This document shows positions 53,762 through 61,430 of a stretch of 64,000 nt of DNA, piece after piece; the first letter of the stretch is position 1; every line of letters starts with the position of its first letter. The notes beneath the pieces were generated by a model that saw nothing but the letters and a program-made list of their open reading frames with translations, had not been told where the DNA came from and searched no databases. This DNA comes from Prosthecobacter algae (GTDB lineage Bacteria; Verrucomicrobiota; Verrucomicrobiia; Verrucomicrobiales; Verrucomicrobiaceae). The translations under genes were made by a program, and so were the position numbers. The stretch spans positions 18,240 to 82,239 of the forward strand of contig NZ_BAABIA010000014.1 of the NCBI RefSeq assembly GCF_039542385.1, read 5' to 3'.

Positions 53762-54184
53762 TCAACCACCGTCTTGCCTGAAACTACCCCCATACCCCGG
53801 CTCGTACAACGTGATCCCCAAGACGGGAGCCATGGCCGTGAAATGCTTGTCCTGCGCATACACGCGGCACATCATTCGCTGCGCAATGGTGGCGATGAGC
53901 ACATCATTGGCCGGGGCTGTGATCCCGGCATCTCGCAGCTTCCAGTTGTTGCGGACGGCGGCGACGTAGTCAGCCTCCTTCACTCGCAGGTAGGGCAGGA
54001 CAGAAAACAGCGCGGACATTTCCTTTCGTTCGTGCTTAAAGGCACCTCCCATGACCTCCAAAAAGACGGGCGAGCAAAGAGCCGCCTCATAGACATCCAG
54101 CAAACCTTTGAGCCCGACCTTGGCCTCCAGGCTGCCCTCCCGGCGTGCGGCGGCAATCCAGACAGAACTGTCAACAAGCACCAT
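53762..54184 (-). CDS. PIN-domain toxin, VapC-type
   Basis: 140 residues of PIN nuclease fold. The acidic cluster is complete: Asp5 (MVLVDSSVW), Glu43 (VFLEVMGG), Asp94 (PANDVLIATIA) and Asp112 (YAQDKHF). VapC toxins cut RNA, commonly the initiator tRNA or the 23S sarcin-ricin loop, using Mg2+. It starts 3 nt after the stop of the ribbon-helix-helix antitoxin gene, the standard toxin-second order. All catalytic residues are present, so it is probably functional. It is the last gene of this two-gene unit; the TIGR04222 gene follows on the same strand after 168 nt. Confidence 0.88.
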   Translation of the reverse strand: MVLVDSSVWIAAARREGSLEAKVGLKGLLDVYEAALCSPVFLEVMGGAFKHERKEMSALFSVLPYLRVKEADYVAAVRNNWKLRDAGITAPANDVLIATIAQRMMCRVYAQDKHFTAMAPVLGITLYEPGYGGSFRQDGG

Positions 54185-54187
54185 GGC

Positions 54188-54394
54188 TCACTCCACGCCC
54201 AGGGCTTCCAGTTCCTCATTGGTCATGGGATAGTCAAAGTACCCTTCCAGCAGCTTCTGCCCGAGTTCCTTGGCCCGCATCCGTTTGACATAATTCTCCA
54301 CCGCCTTGGCAATTGCGGGACTCTTGCTCTTCTCCCCCGTCAATTCCATGGCATCACGAATGATTTCGTCTTCGATTTCGACTGTGATTCTCAT
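54188..54394 (-). CDS. Ribbon-helix-helix antitoxin, VapB-type
   Basis: 68 residues. The N-terminal MRITVEIEDEIIRDAMELTG is the beta-strand and first helix of a DUF2191/VapB-like ribbon-helix-helix DNA-binding domain (KSPAIAKAVENYVKRMRAKE). The acidic C-terminus (GYFDYPMTNEELEALGVE) would wrap the PIN toxin. It neutralises VapC and usually represses its own promoter together with the toxin. A 12-bp palindrome sits directly upstream of its ATG. The unit lies between the TIGR04222 gene and an MDR dehydrogenase transcribed away from it. Confidence 0.88.
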   Translation of the reverse strand: MRITVEIEDEIIRDAMELTGEKSKSPAIAKAVENYVKRMRAKELGQKLLEGYFDYPMTNEELEALGVE

Positions 54395-54395
54395 G

Positions 54396-54407
54396 ACATC
54401 ATGATGT
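54396..54407. promoter_or_regulatory. Candidate VapBC autoregulatory operator
   Basis: Perfect palindrome ACATCATGATGT two bases upstream of the antitoxin ATG, followed on the plus strand by a second, weaker dyad (GATG-TTAT-CATC). This placement is typical of VapB binding sites. Confidence 0.5.
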
Positions 54408-54476
54408 TATCATCATAAAAATCACCCCACCAGCCTCTTTTTACATCATTTGTTAAGCTTTTAGTCATCATTGATC

Positions 54477-55508
54477 ATGAAATCCGTCATCGCCCTGCAT
54501 CCCGGCCAGATCGAAATCCTCGATACCCCCACGCCCCAGCCCGGCCCTTACCAGGCCCTCGTCAGAACCGAGTGCGCCTGCCTTTGCAACCGCACTGACA
54601 GCGAGCTTCTCCACGGCAACTTCCCCGGCATGGAGGACAAGTTCCCCTTTGCCCTCGGCCATGAAAGCGTCGGCATCGTCGTCGCCGTCGGCGAAAAAGT
54701 CCGCCACTTTGCCGTGGGCGACCGCGCCGTAGGCGGCCTGTCCTTCGATCTGCAAATGGAAGGCGTGGACTCCGGCTGGGGCGGTTTTGGGGAATACACC
54801 CTGGCCAATGACCACGAGGCCATGGTCGCCGATGGCGTGGCAGATGAAGCCCACGGCTGGTTCGAAGTCTATGAGATCCAGACCAAGGTGGATGCCGACA
54901 TCCCCGCCGAAGAGGCCGTCCTCCTTTGCACTTGGCGCGAAGTCCTCGGGGCCTTCCGCGACTTCCACCTTCAGCCCGGGGATGATGTGCTCATTTACGG
55001 CGCTGGCCCCGTCGGCCTCAGCTTTGTCAAACTCGGCCGCCTCTTCGGCCTCGGCTGGATCGGCATCGTGGACCGCCACACCGACAAGCAGGCCAAGGCC
55101 CTCGCCTTCGGTGCCGATGCCGCCTTTGCCCCCGGCGACAAGATCGAACGTCCCAAGAAGCTCGACGCCGTGATTGATGCCGTCGGCCATCCCGATATCC
55201 TCCAGCAGGGCCTTCCCCTGCTCCGCCGGGGCGGCTCCCACTGCATCTACGGCGTGCTATCCCACCCCGTCCTGCACATCGACAAATCCAAGGCCGACTT
55301 CAATTTCAACCTCTTCGTCCACCAGTGGCCCACCCGCCGCTACGAAAAGGAAAGCCAGCCCCAGCTCTGCCAGTGGATCCGCGAAGGCAAACTCACCTCC
55401 GCTGATTTCATCACCCACCGCTTCCCCCTCGATCACATCGTCGAAGCCTTCGACGAAGTCGCCCGCCGCAAAGTCATCAAGGCCTTGATCGAGTATCCGA
55501 CCGCGTAA
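54477..55508 (+). CDS. MDR-family zinc-type dehydrogenase (glucose-dehydrogenase-like)
   Basis: 343 residues. The N-terminal GroES-like domain carries catalytic-zinc-type residues (Cys37 in ECACLCNRTDSEL; His62-Glu63 in ALGHESVGIV), then a Rossmann domain with VLIYGAGPVGLSFVKLG and GIVDRH as the cofactor end-of-strand acid. Alcohol and sugar dehydrogenases of this class oxidise an alcohol with NAD(P). The four-Cys structural zinc loop normally found at about 90-115 is missing; that stretch reads SFDLQMEGVDSGWGGFGEY. ATG 54477 is preferred over TTG 54471. It is monocistronic, divergent from VapBC, and the substrate is unknown. Confidence 0.82.
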   Translation: MKSVIALHPGQIEILDTPTPQPGPYQALVRTECACLCNRTDSELLHGNFPGMEDKFPFALGHESVGIVVAVGEKVRHFAVGDRAVGGLSFDLQMEGVDSGWGGFGEYTLANDHEAMVADGVADEAHGWFEVYEIQTKVDADIPAEEAVLLCTWREVLGAFRDFHLQPGDDVLIYGAGPVGLSFVKLGRLFGLGWIGIVDRHTDKQAKALAFGADAAFAPGDKIERPKKLDAVIDAVGHPDILQQGLPLLRRGGSHCIYGVLSHPVLHIDKSKADFNFNLFVHQWPTRRYEKESQPQLCQWIREGKLTSADFITHRFPLDHIVEAFDEVARRKVIKALIEYPTA

Positions 55509-55546
55509 ACAACAGGCTCCTCACAAAGCACTTTTTGTTAGGCGGA

Positions 55547-55810
55547 TCAGCCATGGCCAAACGCCTGCCGGTCCACGCCATTGAGACGAGCGGTCTCCTC
55601 CAGCAATCCTTGGGGATAAATCGCCATGCAAAGATCAATCGGGCTGACAATGTCTCCAAGCCTCACAAAATTGCTGGTCTTGGTATCAAATGCCAGGACA
55701 CCATCGGCTGGGCGATACCACGACAGCATGGGAAGAACCCCCAACTCCAACATCAGCTTGGGCAGGCTGAGAAAGCCCTGGTCCTCCATAAATTCCCGGA
55801 TCTCATCCAT
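55547..55810 (-). CDS. Unidentified 87-aa protein, possibly a truncated gene
   Basis: The frame reads MDEIREFMEDQGFLSLPKLM and continues with hydrophobic, strand-like segments (GVLAFDTKTSNFVRLGDIV, IDLCMAIYPQGLLEETARL). A GGAG lies directly before the ATG, too close to act as a ribosome binding site. The coding pattern continues upstream (QPWLIGPAPE) until a stop without a usable start codon, which suggests loss of the 5' end. I do not recognise a family. Nearby DNA is repeat- and hairpin-rich, so a gene remnant is as likely as a real small protein. Confidence 0.35.
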   Translation of the reverse strand: MDEIREFMEDQGFLSLPKLMLELGVLPMLSWYRPADGVLAFDTKTSNFVRLGDIVSPIDLCMAIYPQGLLEETARLNGVDRQAFGHG

Positions 55811-56064
55811 CTCCGGCGCAGGCCCGATCAGCCATGGCTGAGAGGTTTGCTATGATTTAGCCACACTGGTTGGTTAAACCAAGTTTCAGGCCCCCCGGAC
55901 CTAATACGCATCCCGATGCCTCTTTCCCTAGCCGCAGAGCGGCGTCCGTATCTTAGCCGCGCCTTTCAAGGCGCGGTTTTAGCCCGCACACCGCCTTCAC
56001 TCATCGCGTCGCAGCGCGACGCCCGAACGGCCGCGATTTCACCAATCCATCACGCTAAATCGTA
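55811..56064. other. Hairpin-rich intergenic stretch
   Basis: Contains the dyads GGTT-TA-AACC near 55872, CCGCGCC/GGCGCGG (55957-55976) and GCGTCG/CGACGC (56006-56022). No gene is supported. It lies between a possible gene remnant and guanylate kinase. Confidence 0.5.
55957..55980 (+). terminator. Possible terminator-like hairpin
   Basis: Stem CCGCGCCTT / AAGGCGCGG with a minimal loop, followed by TTTT on the plus strand. No plus-strand gene ends nearby (the MDR gene ends 450 bp before), so it may be just a repeat element. Confidence 0.3.
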
Positions 56065-56670
56065 TCAAATCACCAGGCTCGACTTCATCTTCTCCGCCTT
56101 CAGCAGGGCGCGGAAGCGTTCTTCATCGCTCTCGCGCGTGTCGCTCACCAGGCAGTAGCGGTAGTCGTGCCAGTGCTGCAGCTCCGCCTCCGCATTGCGC
56201 ATCCGCAGTTCAAAGGCCTCCGCACTTTCCGTGTTGCGGCCCATCAGCCGCTGGCGCAGTTCCTGCAGGCTCGGCGGCATCACAAAGATGTCCGTCAGGC
56301 AGCGGCCCACCAGTTCATCCTCACAGCCGCGCACCTGGCCTGCGCCCTGTACATCGATGTCCATGAACACATCCACCCCACGGCGCAGGTAATCATACAC
56401 ATAGCTTTTCAGCGTGCCGTACCAGCGATTGTGCACACGCGCGTACTCGAAGAATTCCCCCCGATCCACACGGGCCAAAAAGTCCTCCTCCTCCAGGAAA
56501 AAGTAGTCCTTCCCATGCTCCTCACCCGGACGTGGCGCACGGGTGGTGCAGGAGACCGAAAACACCGCCGTTTCCCCATCGCACACCTTGCGGCAAAGCG
56601 TGGTTTTGCCCGTGCCAGAAGGACCGGAAACCACCACCAAAAGACCGAGACGAGGAGACGTGAGATTCAT
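56065..56670 (-). CDS. gmk: Guanylate kinase
   Basis: 201 residues, the usual length. P-loop GPSGTGKTTLCRKV near residue 16, then GMP-binding SVSCTTRAPRPGEEHGKDYFF, the lid-region YGTLKSYVYDYL, and DIDVQGAGQVR. It phosphorylates GMP to GDP in the cytoplasm, essential for guanine nucleotide supply. The C-terminal third (ELRQRLMGRNTESAEAFELR, MRNAEAELQHWHDYRYCLVS) also fits. The gene is followed on the minus strand by a hairpin-rich gap and preceded (44 nt) by the CNNM/CorC-type gene, so the two may form an operon. Confidence 0.95.
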   Translation of the reverse strand: MNLTSPRLGLLVVVSGPSGTGKTTLCRKVCDGETAVFSVSCTTRAPRPGEEHGKDYFFLEEEDFLARVDRGEFFEYARVHNRWYGTLKSYVYDYLRRGVDVFMDIDVQGAGQVRGCEDELVGRCLTDIFVMPPSLQELRQRLMGRNTESAEAFELRMRNAEAELQHWHDYRYCLVSDTRESDEERFRALLKAEKMKSSLVI

Positions 56671-56714
56671 GCCCCAGCGTTTAGCGATGCCAATGCCCGC
56701 TGCAACTGAAAGCG

Positions 56715-58139
56715 CTACTCATCCCCATCGTCACCATCCCCCACCAAGCCATCCGGCTCGGCCAGCACCCGCTGGAAACGCAGTTGCAGCACCCGGCGCA
56801 GGTCCGCCTTCGTCGTGGTCACTTCGTAACCTTCGATGATCACCTTCTCTCCCACCTTCGGCAGATGCCCCAGCAGATGCGTGACATAGCCGCCAATGGT
56901 CGTCACTTCCTCGCTCTCGATGTCCAGGCCCGCCTGATCCTTCAGTTCATAAAGGTTCAGCGTCCCCTCCACGATGAATTCATCGTCATCCACCCGGCGA
57001 AACTCGCTGTTTTCCTGGTCAAATTCGTCCTGAATGTCGCCCACGATCTCCTCCAGCACGTTGTCCAGCGTCACCACGCCCACCGTGCCGCCATACTCAT
57101 CCACCGCCAGGGCGATGTGCACATGCCGGTCCAGGAAAAACCGCAGCAGCTTGTCGATCGGCATCATCTCTGGCACCATCGGCAGATCCCGTTTGATCTT
57201 GCGCAGGTCCGCCGAAGGCTTGCCGATCAGCGCCAGCAGATCCTTGATGTGAATCAGCCCGATGCTGTGATCCAGGTGCCCTTCCACCAGCGGATAGCGC
57301 GTGTGCTTGCAGTCCACCGCCACCTTCAGGTTCGCCTCAAAGGAGTCGTCCGCATCCAGGGAGATCACCTGGTTGCGCGGCGTCATCACATCCCGCACGC
57401 AGCGGTCATTCAGCGCCAGCGCATTCAGCAGGATGTCCTTCTCCGTCTCCGTCACCTCCTTGGCATTCTGGCTCTCCGCCACGATGTGCCGCAGCTCCTC
57501 TTCAGAGTGCGCCAGCTCACTTTCGGAGGCAGGCTCCAGGCGGAAAAAAGTCTTCAGCAGCCAGTTAGCCGCTCCGTTCAGCACCCAGATGGCCGGCTTG
57601 AACAGCACGTAAAAGAAATGCAGCGGCGCACTGATCACCAGCACCGTCGCCAGCGATTTGCGGATGGCCAGCGACTTCGGCGTCAGTTCCCCCAGCACCA
57701 CGTGTAAGAAGGTTACCACCCCAAAGCCAATGCCGATGGAGACCGACGAAATGATCGGGTCGCTCGTCACGCCCAGCTTCCACATCAGCGGCTGGATCAC
57801 CCGCGCCACATACGGCTCGCCGATCATCCCCAGGGCAATACTCGCGAGGGTGATGCCAAGCTGCGTGGCAGAAAGGTAACCGTCCAGGTTCTTCAGCGCC
57901 TTGCGCGCCACCATCGCACTGGCATGGCCCTCTTCCACCAGGGCGTCGAGCTGCGTGCTACGCACCTTCACAATCGCAAATTCCGCCGCCACAAAGAAGG
58001 CGTTCAGCAGCACAAAAAACAGCACCAGCGCGGCCGACCACGCCACTTCGCTGGCCGTCAGGTTCCACTCATGCAAGACCTCATGCGAGGCGTTGCCCAT
58101 GGCGAGCAACTGGCTATGAATGGAAAGGAAGTCGTTCAT
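56715..58139 (-). CDS. CNNM/CorC-HlyC family transporter (hemolysin-family)
   Basis: 474 residues. A DUF21 membrane domain with several helices (VAWSAALVLFFVLLNAFFVA; LGITLASIALGMIGEPYV; FGVVTFLHVVLGELTPKSLA) is followed by a pair of CBS domains (about 245-365; RDVMTPRNQVISLDADDSFE, GLIHIKDLLALIG, VDEYGGTVGVVTLDNVLEEI) and a CorC_HlyC C-terminal domain (FIVEGTLNLYELKDQAGLDI). The family comprises Mg2+/Na+ exchange-type transporters and poorly characterised homologues; the older name hemolysin is misleading. Directly upstream of gmk on the same strand. Confidence 0.92.
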   Translation of the reverse strand: MNDFLSIHSQLLAMGNASHEVLHEWNLTASEVAWSAALVLFFVLLNAFFVAAEFAIVKVRSTQLDALVEEGHASAMVARKALKNLDGYLSATQLGITLASIALGMIGEPYVARVIQPLMWKLGVTSDPIISSVSIGIGFGVVTFLHVVLGELTPKSLAIRKSLATVLVISAPLHFFYVLFKPAIWVLNGAANWLLKTFFRLEPASESELAHSEEELRHIVAESQNAKEVTETEKDILLNALALNDRCVRDVMTPRNQVISLDADDSFEANLKVAVDCKHTRYPLVEGHLDHSIGLIHIKDLLALIGKPSADLRKIKRDLPMVPEMMPIDKLLRFFLDRHVHIALAVDEYGGTVGVVTLDNVLEEIVGDIQDEFDQENSEFRRVDDDEFIVEGTLNLYELKDQAGLDIESEEVTTIGGYVTHLLGHLPKVGEKVIIEGYEVTTTKADLRRVLQLRFQRVLAEPDGLVGDGDDGDE

Positions 58140-58172
58140 GGGGTGGCGCAGACCAGGGGCGATGCAGCAGGA

Positions 58173-58424
58173 TTAGAGCCGCTCGTAGTTACCATCGCAG
58201 CGTTTTTCCAGGATGGTAAAGCCCGCACTCTTAGCGTCCGATATGGACACAGGCTTGGTGACTTTGGGAGTTGAAAAGGCACTGACTTGCTTCTTCACCG
58301 GTTTCCGGCAAAGGGGGCATTGCGTCAGCGGGGTACGATCCATCGGGCGGCGTAAGTCAAAACCGCGCCTGCAGGAGGGGCATCCCTCTTCTGGATTTTC
58401 CGCAATGTAGGAATACGTGGGCAT
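58173..58424 (-). CDS. FmdB-type small zinc ribbon protein
   Basis: 83 residues beginning MPTYSYIAE, the characteristic start of FmdB-like putative regulatory proteins, so ATG 58424 is used rather than 58439. Two CxxC knuckles (GCPSCRRGF and QCPLCRKPV) should bind one zinc. After the ribbon comes a basic linker and the ending SAGFTILEKRCDGNYERL. The function is not established for this family. It lies 65 nt downstream of rpsN on the same strand, a likely co-transcribed pair, though a hairpin lies between them. Confidence 0.8.
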   Translation of the reverse strand: MPTYSYIAENPEEGCPSCRRGFDLRRPMDRTPLTQCPLCRKPVKKQVSAFSTPKVTKPVSISDAKSAGFTILEKRCDGNYERL

Positions 58425-58452
58425 AACTGTAGTTACCACGTCTCCCTGGCAT

Positions 58453-58479
58453 AGGTCCAGAGAGACTTTCCCTGGACCT
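58453..58479. other. Hairpin between rpsN and the zinc ribbon gene
   Basis: Perfect 8-bp stem AGGTCCAG / CTGGACCT (58453-58460 with 58472-58479) and 11-nt loop. No U-run follows on the minus strand, so it may attenuate or stabilise mRNA rather than terminate it. Confidence 0.4.
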
Positions 58480-58489
58480 GGACTGGCGA

Positions 58490-58759
58490 TTACCAGCTCG
58501 ACTTGGTCACTCCGGGAACCAGACCGGCGAGGGCCATTTCGCGGAAGGTCAGACGGGACATCTGGAAGCGGCGCATGAAAGCGCGACGACGACCGGAAAC
58601 GCGGCAGCGGTTAGTCAGGCGAGTCGGGCTGGCATCGCGGGGAAGGAGGGACAGGCCCACGTGATCACCATTCGCCTTCAACTCTGCACGGAGTTTTGCG
58701 TACTTACTGACGGTCTTCTGTTTGCGCTTCTCGCGCTCAAGCCAAGCTGTTTTTGCCAT
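58490..58759 (-). CDS. rpsN: 30S ribosomal protein S14
   Basis: 89 residues, matching the zinc-independent S14 type: [60 protein letters not shown] and the usual KSSW end. It has only one Cys ([10 protein letters not shown]) and so lacks the CxxC knuckles of the zinc form. It belongs to the small-subunit head and is needed for assembly. The gene stands outside the usual spc ribosomal operon position, which is common for alternative S14 copies and also for Verrucomicrobiota; whether a second rpsN exists cannot be seen here. Confidence 0.95.
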   Translation of the reverse strand: MAKTAWLEREKRKQKTVSKYAKLRAELKANGDHVGLSLLPRDASPTRLTNRCRVSGRRRAFMRRFQMSRLTFREMALAGLVPGVTKSSW

Positions 58760-58845
58760 AGGGGCCGCGAAATTGCCTCAAGTGAGACACTACGCAAGGA
58801 GAAATTTCATTTGTCAGCCACTCGGAACGTGTCAATCTTACTTTC

Positions 58846-58923
58846 ATGATCATCGGAATCCTCGTCGCCGTCAGCTTTCTTCTTCTGGGTATCTTCGTTT
58901 TCGCCTTTCTCCAGAAGGCTTAA
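58846..58923 (+). CDS. Possible 25-aa single-helix membrane peptide
   Basis: ATG 58846 to TAA 58923 encodes 25 residues: MIIGILVAVSFLLLGIF, then VFAFLQKA. It is one continuous transmembrane helix with a Lys near the C-terminal end, the topology of small membrane subunits such as those of terminal oxidases. It lies in the gap between rpsN (divergent) and sixA (convergent; the stop codons overlap). No ribosome binding site is evident. The support is the uninterrupted hydrophobic codon run and its exact fit to the gap; it may be a chance frame. Confidence 0.4.
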   Translation: MIIGILVAVSFLLLGIFVFAFLQKA

Positions 58924-59498
58924 TCTTCCCCGTCACTGCGGGAAATCCCCGCATACAGCTCTGGAAACCGGCGCTCCAGCGCTTTCGGCGTGACATAGCC
59001 GATCAACTGCGCCTCGGCCCAGTCCGCCAGTCCCCAGTAGGCATGGGGCAGCGCCAGCAGCACCGCCGTGCAGGTGGGCATCTTTGCTACATGCGCCCGC
59101 GCCAGCACTCGCTCCGCAAAATCATGCAGGCCAGGATTATGGCCAAACAGCACCGCGTGCTTCCAGTTCTCATCGAATTGCCGCACCACTTCCAGGATCT
59201 GCGGCGCCTCCGCCAGATACAGACGTGAATCCAGCAGCAGGGACTCCACCGGCATCCGCGCCACCTCCAGCATGATCTTCGCCGTGCCCAGTGCGCGCGC
59301 CGCCGTGCTCGTCACCAGCCGCTCCGGCGGCGGGATCAGCGCAGGCGTCTCCCCCCCGCCAAAATACGTGCGATGCAGAAACGAAGCCACCGCTGGCGCC
59401 GCCCGCAAACCCCGCTCATTCAGCGGACGGTCGTGATCCGTCAGCCCCGCCTGGGCCCAACTGGATTTCGCATGACGGACAAGGGTAAGGTACTTCAT
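58920..59498 (-). CDS. sixA: SixA-type histidine phosphatase
   Basis: 192 residues from ATG 59498. The phosphohistidine-phosphatase motif LVRHAKSSW (catalytic His9) and the second His in LFGHNPGLHDF are present, along with VTSTAARALGTAKIM and the DRPLNERG segment typical of SixA. SixA removes phosphate from phosphohistidine, in E. coli on the NPr/ArcB type of phosphotransfer proteins; the substrate here is unknown. The longer frame from 59546 adds an Arg-rich tail without support. Separated from moeA by 94 nt. Confidence 0.88.
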   Translation of the reverse strand: MKYLTLVRHAKSSWAQAGLTDHDRPLNERGLRAAPAVASFLHRTYFGGGETPALIPPPERLVTSTAARALGTAKIMLEVARMPVESLLLDSRLYLAEAPQILEVVRQFDENWKHAVLFGHNPGLHDFAERVLARAHVAKMPTCTAVLLALPHAYWGLADWAEAQLIGYVTPKALERRFPELYAGISRSDGED

Positions 59499-59592
59499 TC
59501 GGATTCGGAGCACCCCTCCCCTCGCATGACGGGTGCCAAGTGTCAAACCTCACGAAGATAAGGTGCAGTCACGCAGCCACCCACCACGTTCC

Positions 59593-60777
59593 TCAAACCA
59601 GTACCTGCACCGCCTGCCCGGCGGCCACCCGCTCCTCCGGCTCCAGCCGCAGCAGCGCATTCGCCTGGCTCAGGGCAAACAGTGCATGGCTCTGCTGCAG
59701 CCCCTGCACCGTGAACTTCCCCTCTTTCAAAACACCCCGCAGGTAATGCGGGCGGTTGCCATCATTGTGCAGATCCGTGGTCGTGATGGCTGGAACCTTC
59801 ACCGGCTCCACCTGCGCCGCCCCCATCCGCCGCAGCAGCGCCGGGCGCACAAAAAGCTGGTAAGTAATGTAGCTGGAGACCGGATTCCCCGGCAGCCCAA
59901 AGATGTATTTGCCCCCTTGCTGGGCAAATAGAAACGGCTTGCCCGGTTTCACCTTCACCCGCCACAGGTCCGGCGTGATGCCCAGCGCCTGCAGCGCCGG
60001 TTTGATGTGGTCGTGATCCCCCACGGAGACACCCCCGCTCAGCAGCACCACCTCATGCGTTTGCAAAAGTTCCCGCAGCGTGTCGATCGTCGCCTCCAGA
60101 TCATCCGCACAATGCACCGCCGTCGTCTCCGCGATGCCCTGCGCCGCCAGCAGCGCCTGCAGCATCAGGCCGTTGCTGTTGTAGATCTGCCCCGCCGCCA
60201 GCGGCTGCCCGGCAGGCACCAGCTCGTCTCCCGTGCTCAGCACCGCCACCCGTGGGGCCGCATGCACCCGCACCGTCGCCAGCCCTTGCGAGGCCAGCAC
60301 CCCCAGCCGCCCCGGCGTCAGCACCTCCCCCCGCCGCAGCAGGATCTGCCCCACGCACAGGTCCGCCCCCGCTCGGCGCACATTTTCGCCCGGCTCCACT
60401 GGCTCCCGGCAAAGGATGGCCTCCCCCTGCCGCTCCACATCTTCCTGCATGATCACCGCATCCGCCCCGGAGGGCATCGGCGCACCCGTGAAAATGCGGA
60501 TCGCCTGCCCCGCACCACAGTGCAGCCCCAGGTCCCGGCCCGCAGGCTGCTCCCCGATGACCCGCAGCGTCGTTCCAGCAGATTTTAAGTCTGCTGTGTT
60601 CTCCACACACACCGCATAGCCATCCATCATCGAGTTATCAAACCCCGGCAGAGGCACCGTCGCCAGCACCTCCGCCGCCGCATGATGCCCCAGCGCCTTC
60701 AGCAAAGGCAGCTCCACCACCGGCCCCGGCACCAGGGCCGCCAGCACCCGCTCACGCGCATCGGTTTCAGAGATCAT
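59593..60777 (-). CDS. moeA: Molybdopterin molybdenumtransferase MoeA
   Basis: 394 residues, standard length. Domain [18 protein letters not shown] and the beta-barrel; domain III: MogA-like [49 protein letters not shown]-terminal domain IV with [19 protein letters not shown]. The enzyme inserts molybdate into adenylylated molybdopterin to complete molybdenum cofactor in the cytoplasm. No other mo genes are in the window. Its start codon overlaps the stop of an upstream lipoprotein gene (ATGA), implying coupled translation. Confidence 0.95.
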   Translation of the reverse strand: MISETDARERVLAALVPGPVVELPLLKALGHHAAAEVLATVPLPGFDNSMMDGYAVCVENTADLKSAGTTLRVIGEQPAGRDLGLHCGAGQAIRIFTGAPMPSGADAVIMQEDVERQGEAILCREPVEPGENVRRAGADLCVGQILLRRGEVLTPGRLGVLASQGLATVRVHAAPRVAVLSTGDELVPAGQPLAAGQIYNSNGLMLQALLAAQGIAETTAVHCADDLEATIDTLRELLQTHEVVLLSGGVSVGDHDHIKPALQALGITPDLWRVKVKPGKPFLFAQQGGKYIFGLPGNPVSSYITYQLFVRPALLRRMGAAQVEPVKVPAITTTDLHNDGNRPHYLRGVLKEGKFTVQGLQQSHALFALSQANALLRLEPEERVAAGQAVQVLV

Positions 60778-61331
60778 TGCACAGGCGGCTCGAGTTCACC
60801 CACAGGCGCAGGGGCCGCTGGCGGGACGGCAGGCAGCGGCACAGCTTCCGCCGGCCCAGGGCTCTGCGGAAACTGCTGCGCATTGATGGACTCCAGCGAG
60901 ATGGTGGGCAGCGTCGGCATCAGCGGCATCGGCGCTTCCGTGCCAGGCATCGGCTTCACCGGCGCAGGCACAGTCGGCACATTCAGCGGCTCGTTCCCGC
61001 TCGTGCGCCGCACCACCAGATTCATCACCTTCGGCTGGCCAGAAAGGATGTCCGCCGTCAGGTAGCGGCCCTTGCGCTCCGGCGTCAGCTTCAGCTTCGT
61101 CTCCGTTCCCGTCGCATCCACCGCCACCAGCTCCGTCCCCGCACCAAAGTCCGGCAGCACCTCACAGCGGATCAGCACATAGTTCTGCTCCGGATTCACC
61201 ATCTCCACGATGCCCACCAGCGTCGTCTTCGGCCCCGCAGGCTTCTCCTTTTCCTTCTTTTTAAACAGGCCGCAGCCCGGCAGCACCACAGCCAGGACCA
61301 GGGGAAAAAGCACACATTTAATCTGCCACAT
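60774..61331 (-). CDS. Predicted lipoprotein, Pro-rich
   Basis: 185 residues. The signal peptide ends in a lipobox (VVLPGCGLF, Cys20), so the mature protein should be lipid-anchored. A Lys/Glu-rich spacer ([10 protein letters not shown]) leads to a compact domain with a beta pattern ([41 protein letters not shown]). The last 70 residues are Pro/Ala-rich without fold. No family is recognised. It is translationally coupled to moeA, an unexpected partner. The gene starts 99 nt from dnaX, which is divergent. Confidence 0.72.
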   Translation of the reverse strand: MWQIKCVLFPLVLAVVLPGCGLFKKKEKEKPAGPKTTLVGIVEMVNPEQNYVLIRCEVLPDFGAGTELVAVDATGTETKLKLTPERKGRYLTADILSGQPKVMNLVVRRTSGNEPLNVPTVPAPVKPMPGTEAPMPLMPTLPTISLESINAQQFPQSPGPAEAVPLPAVPPAAPAPVGELEPPVQ

Positions 61332-61430
61332 GCCCCCATCCTAGAGCATCTCCGCCAGGAAAGCCAAGGATGTGGATCAGTTTCACCAAAATCTGTTCGC
61401 CTCCCCCGCCACACACGCTAGCTTCAGCAC

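Noticed and set aside
53568..53765. 65-aa minus-strand frame before the TIGR04222 gene
   Set aside because: Its first codons are the operator-like dyad and its end overlaps the TIGR04222 start; no ribosome binding site or family pattern.
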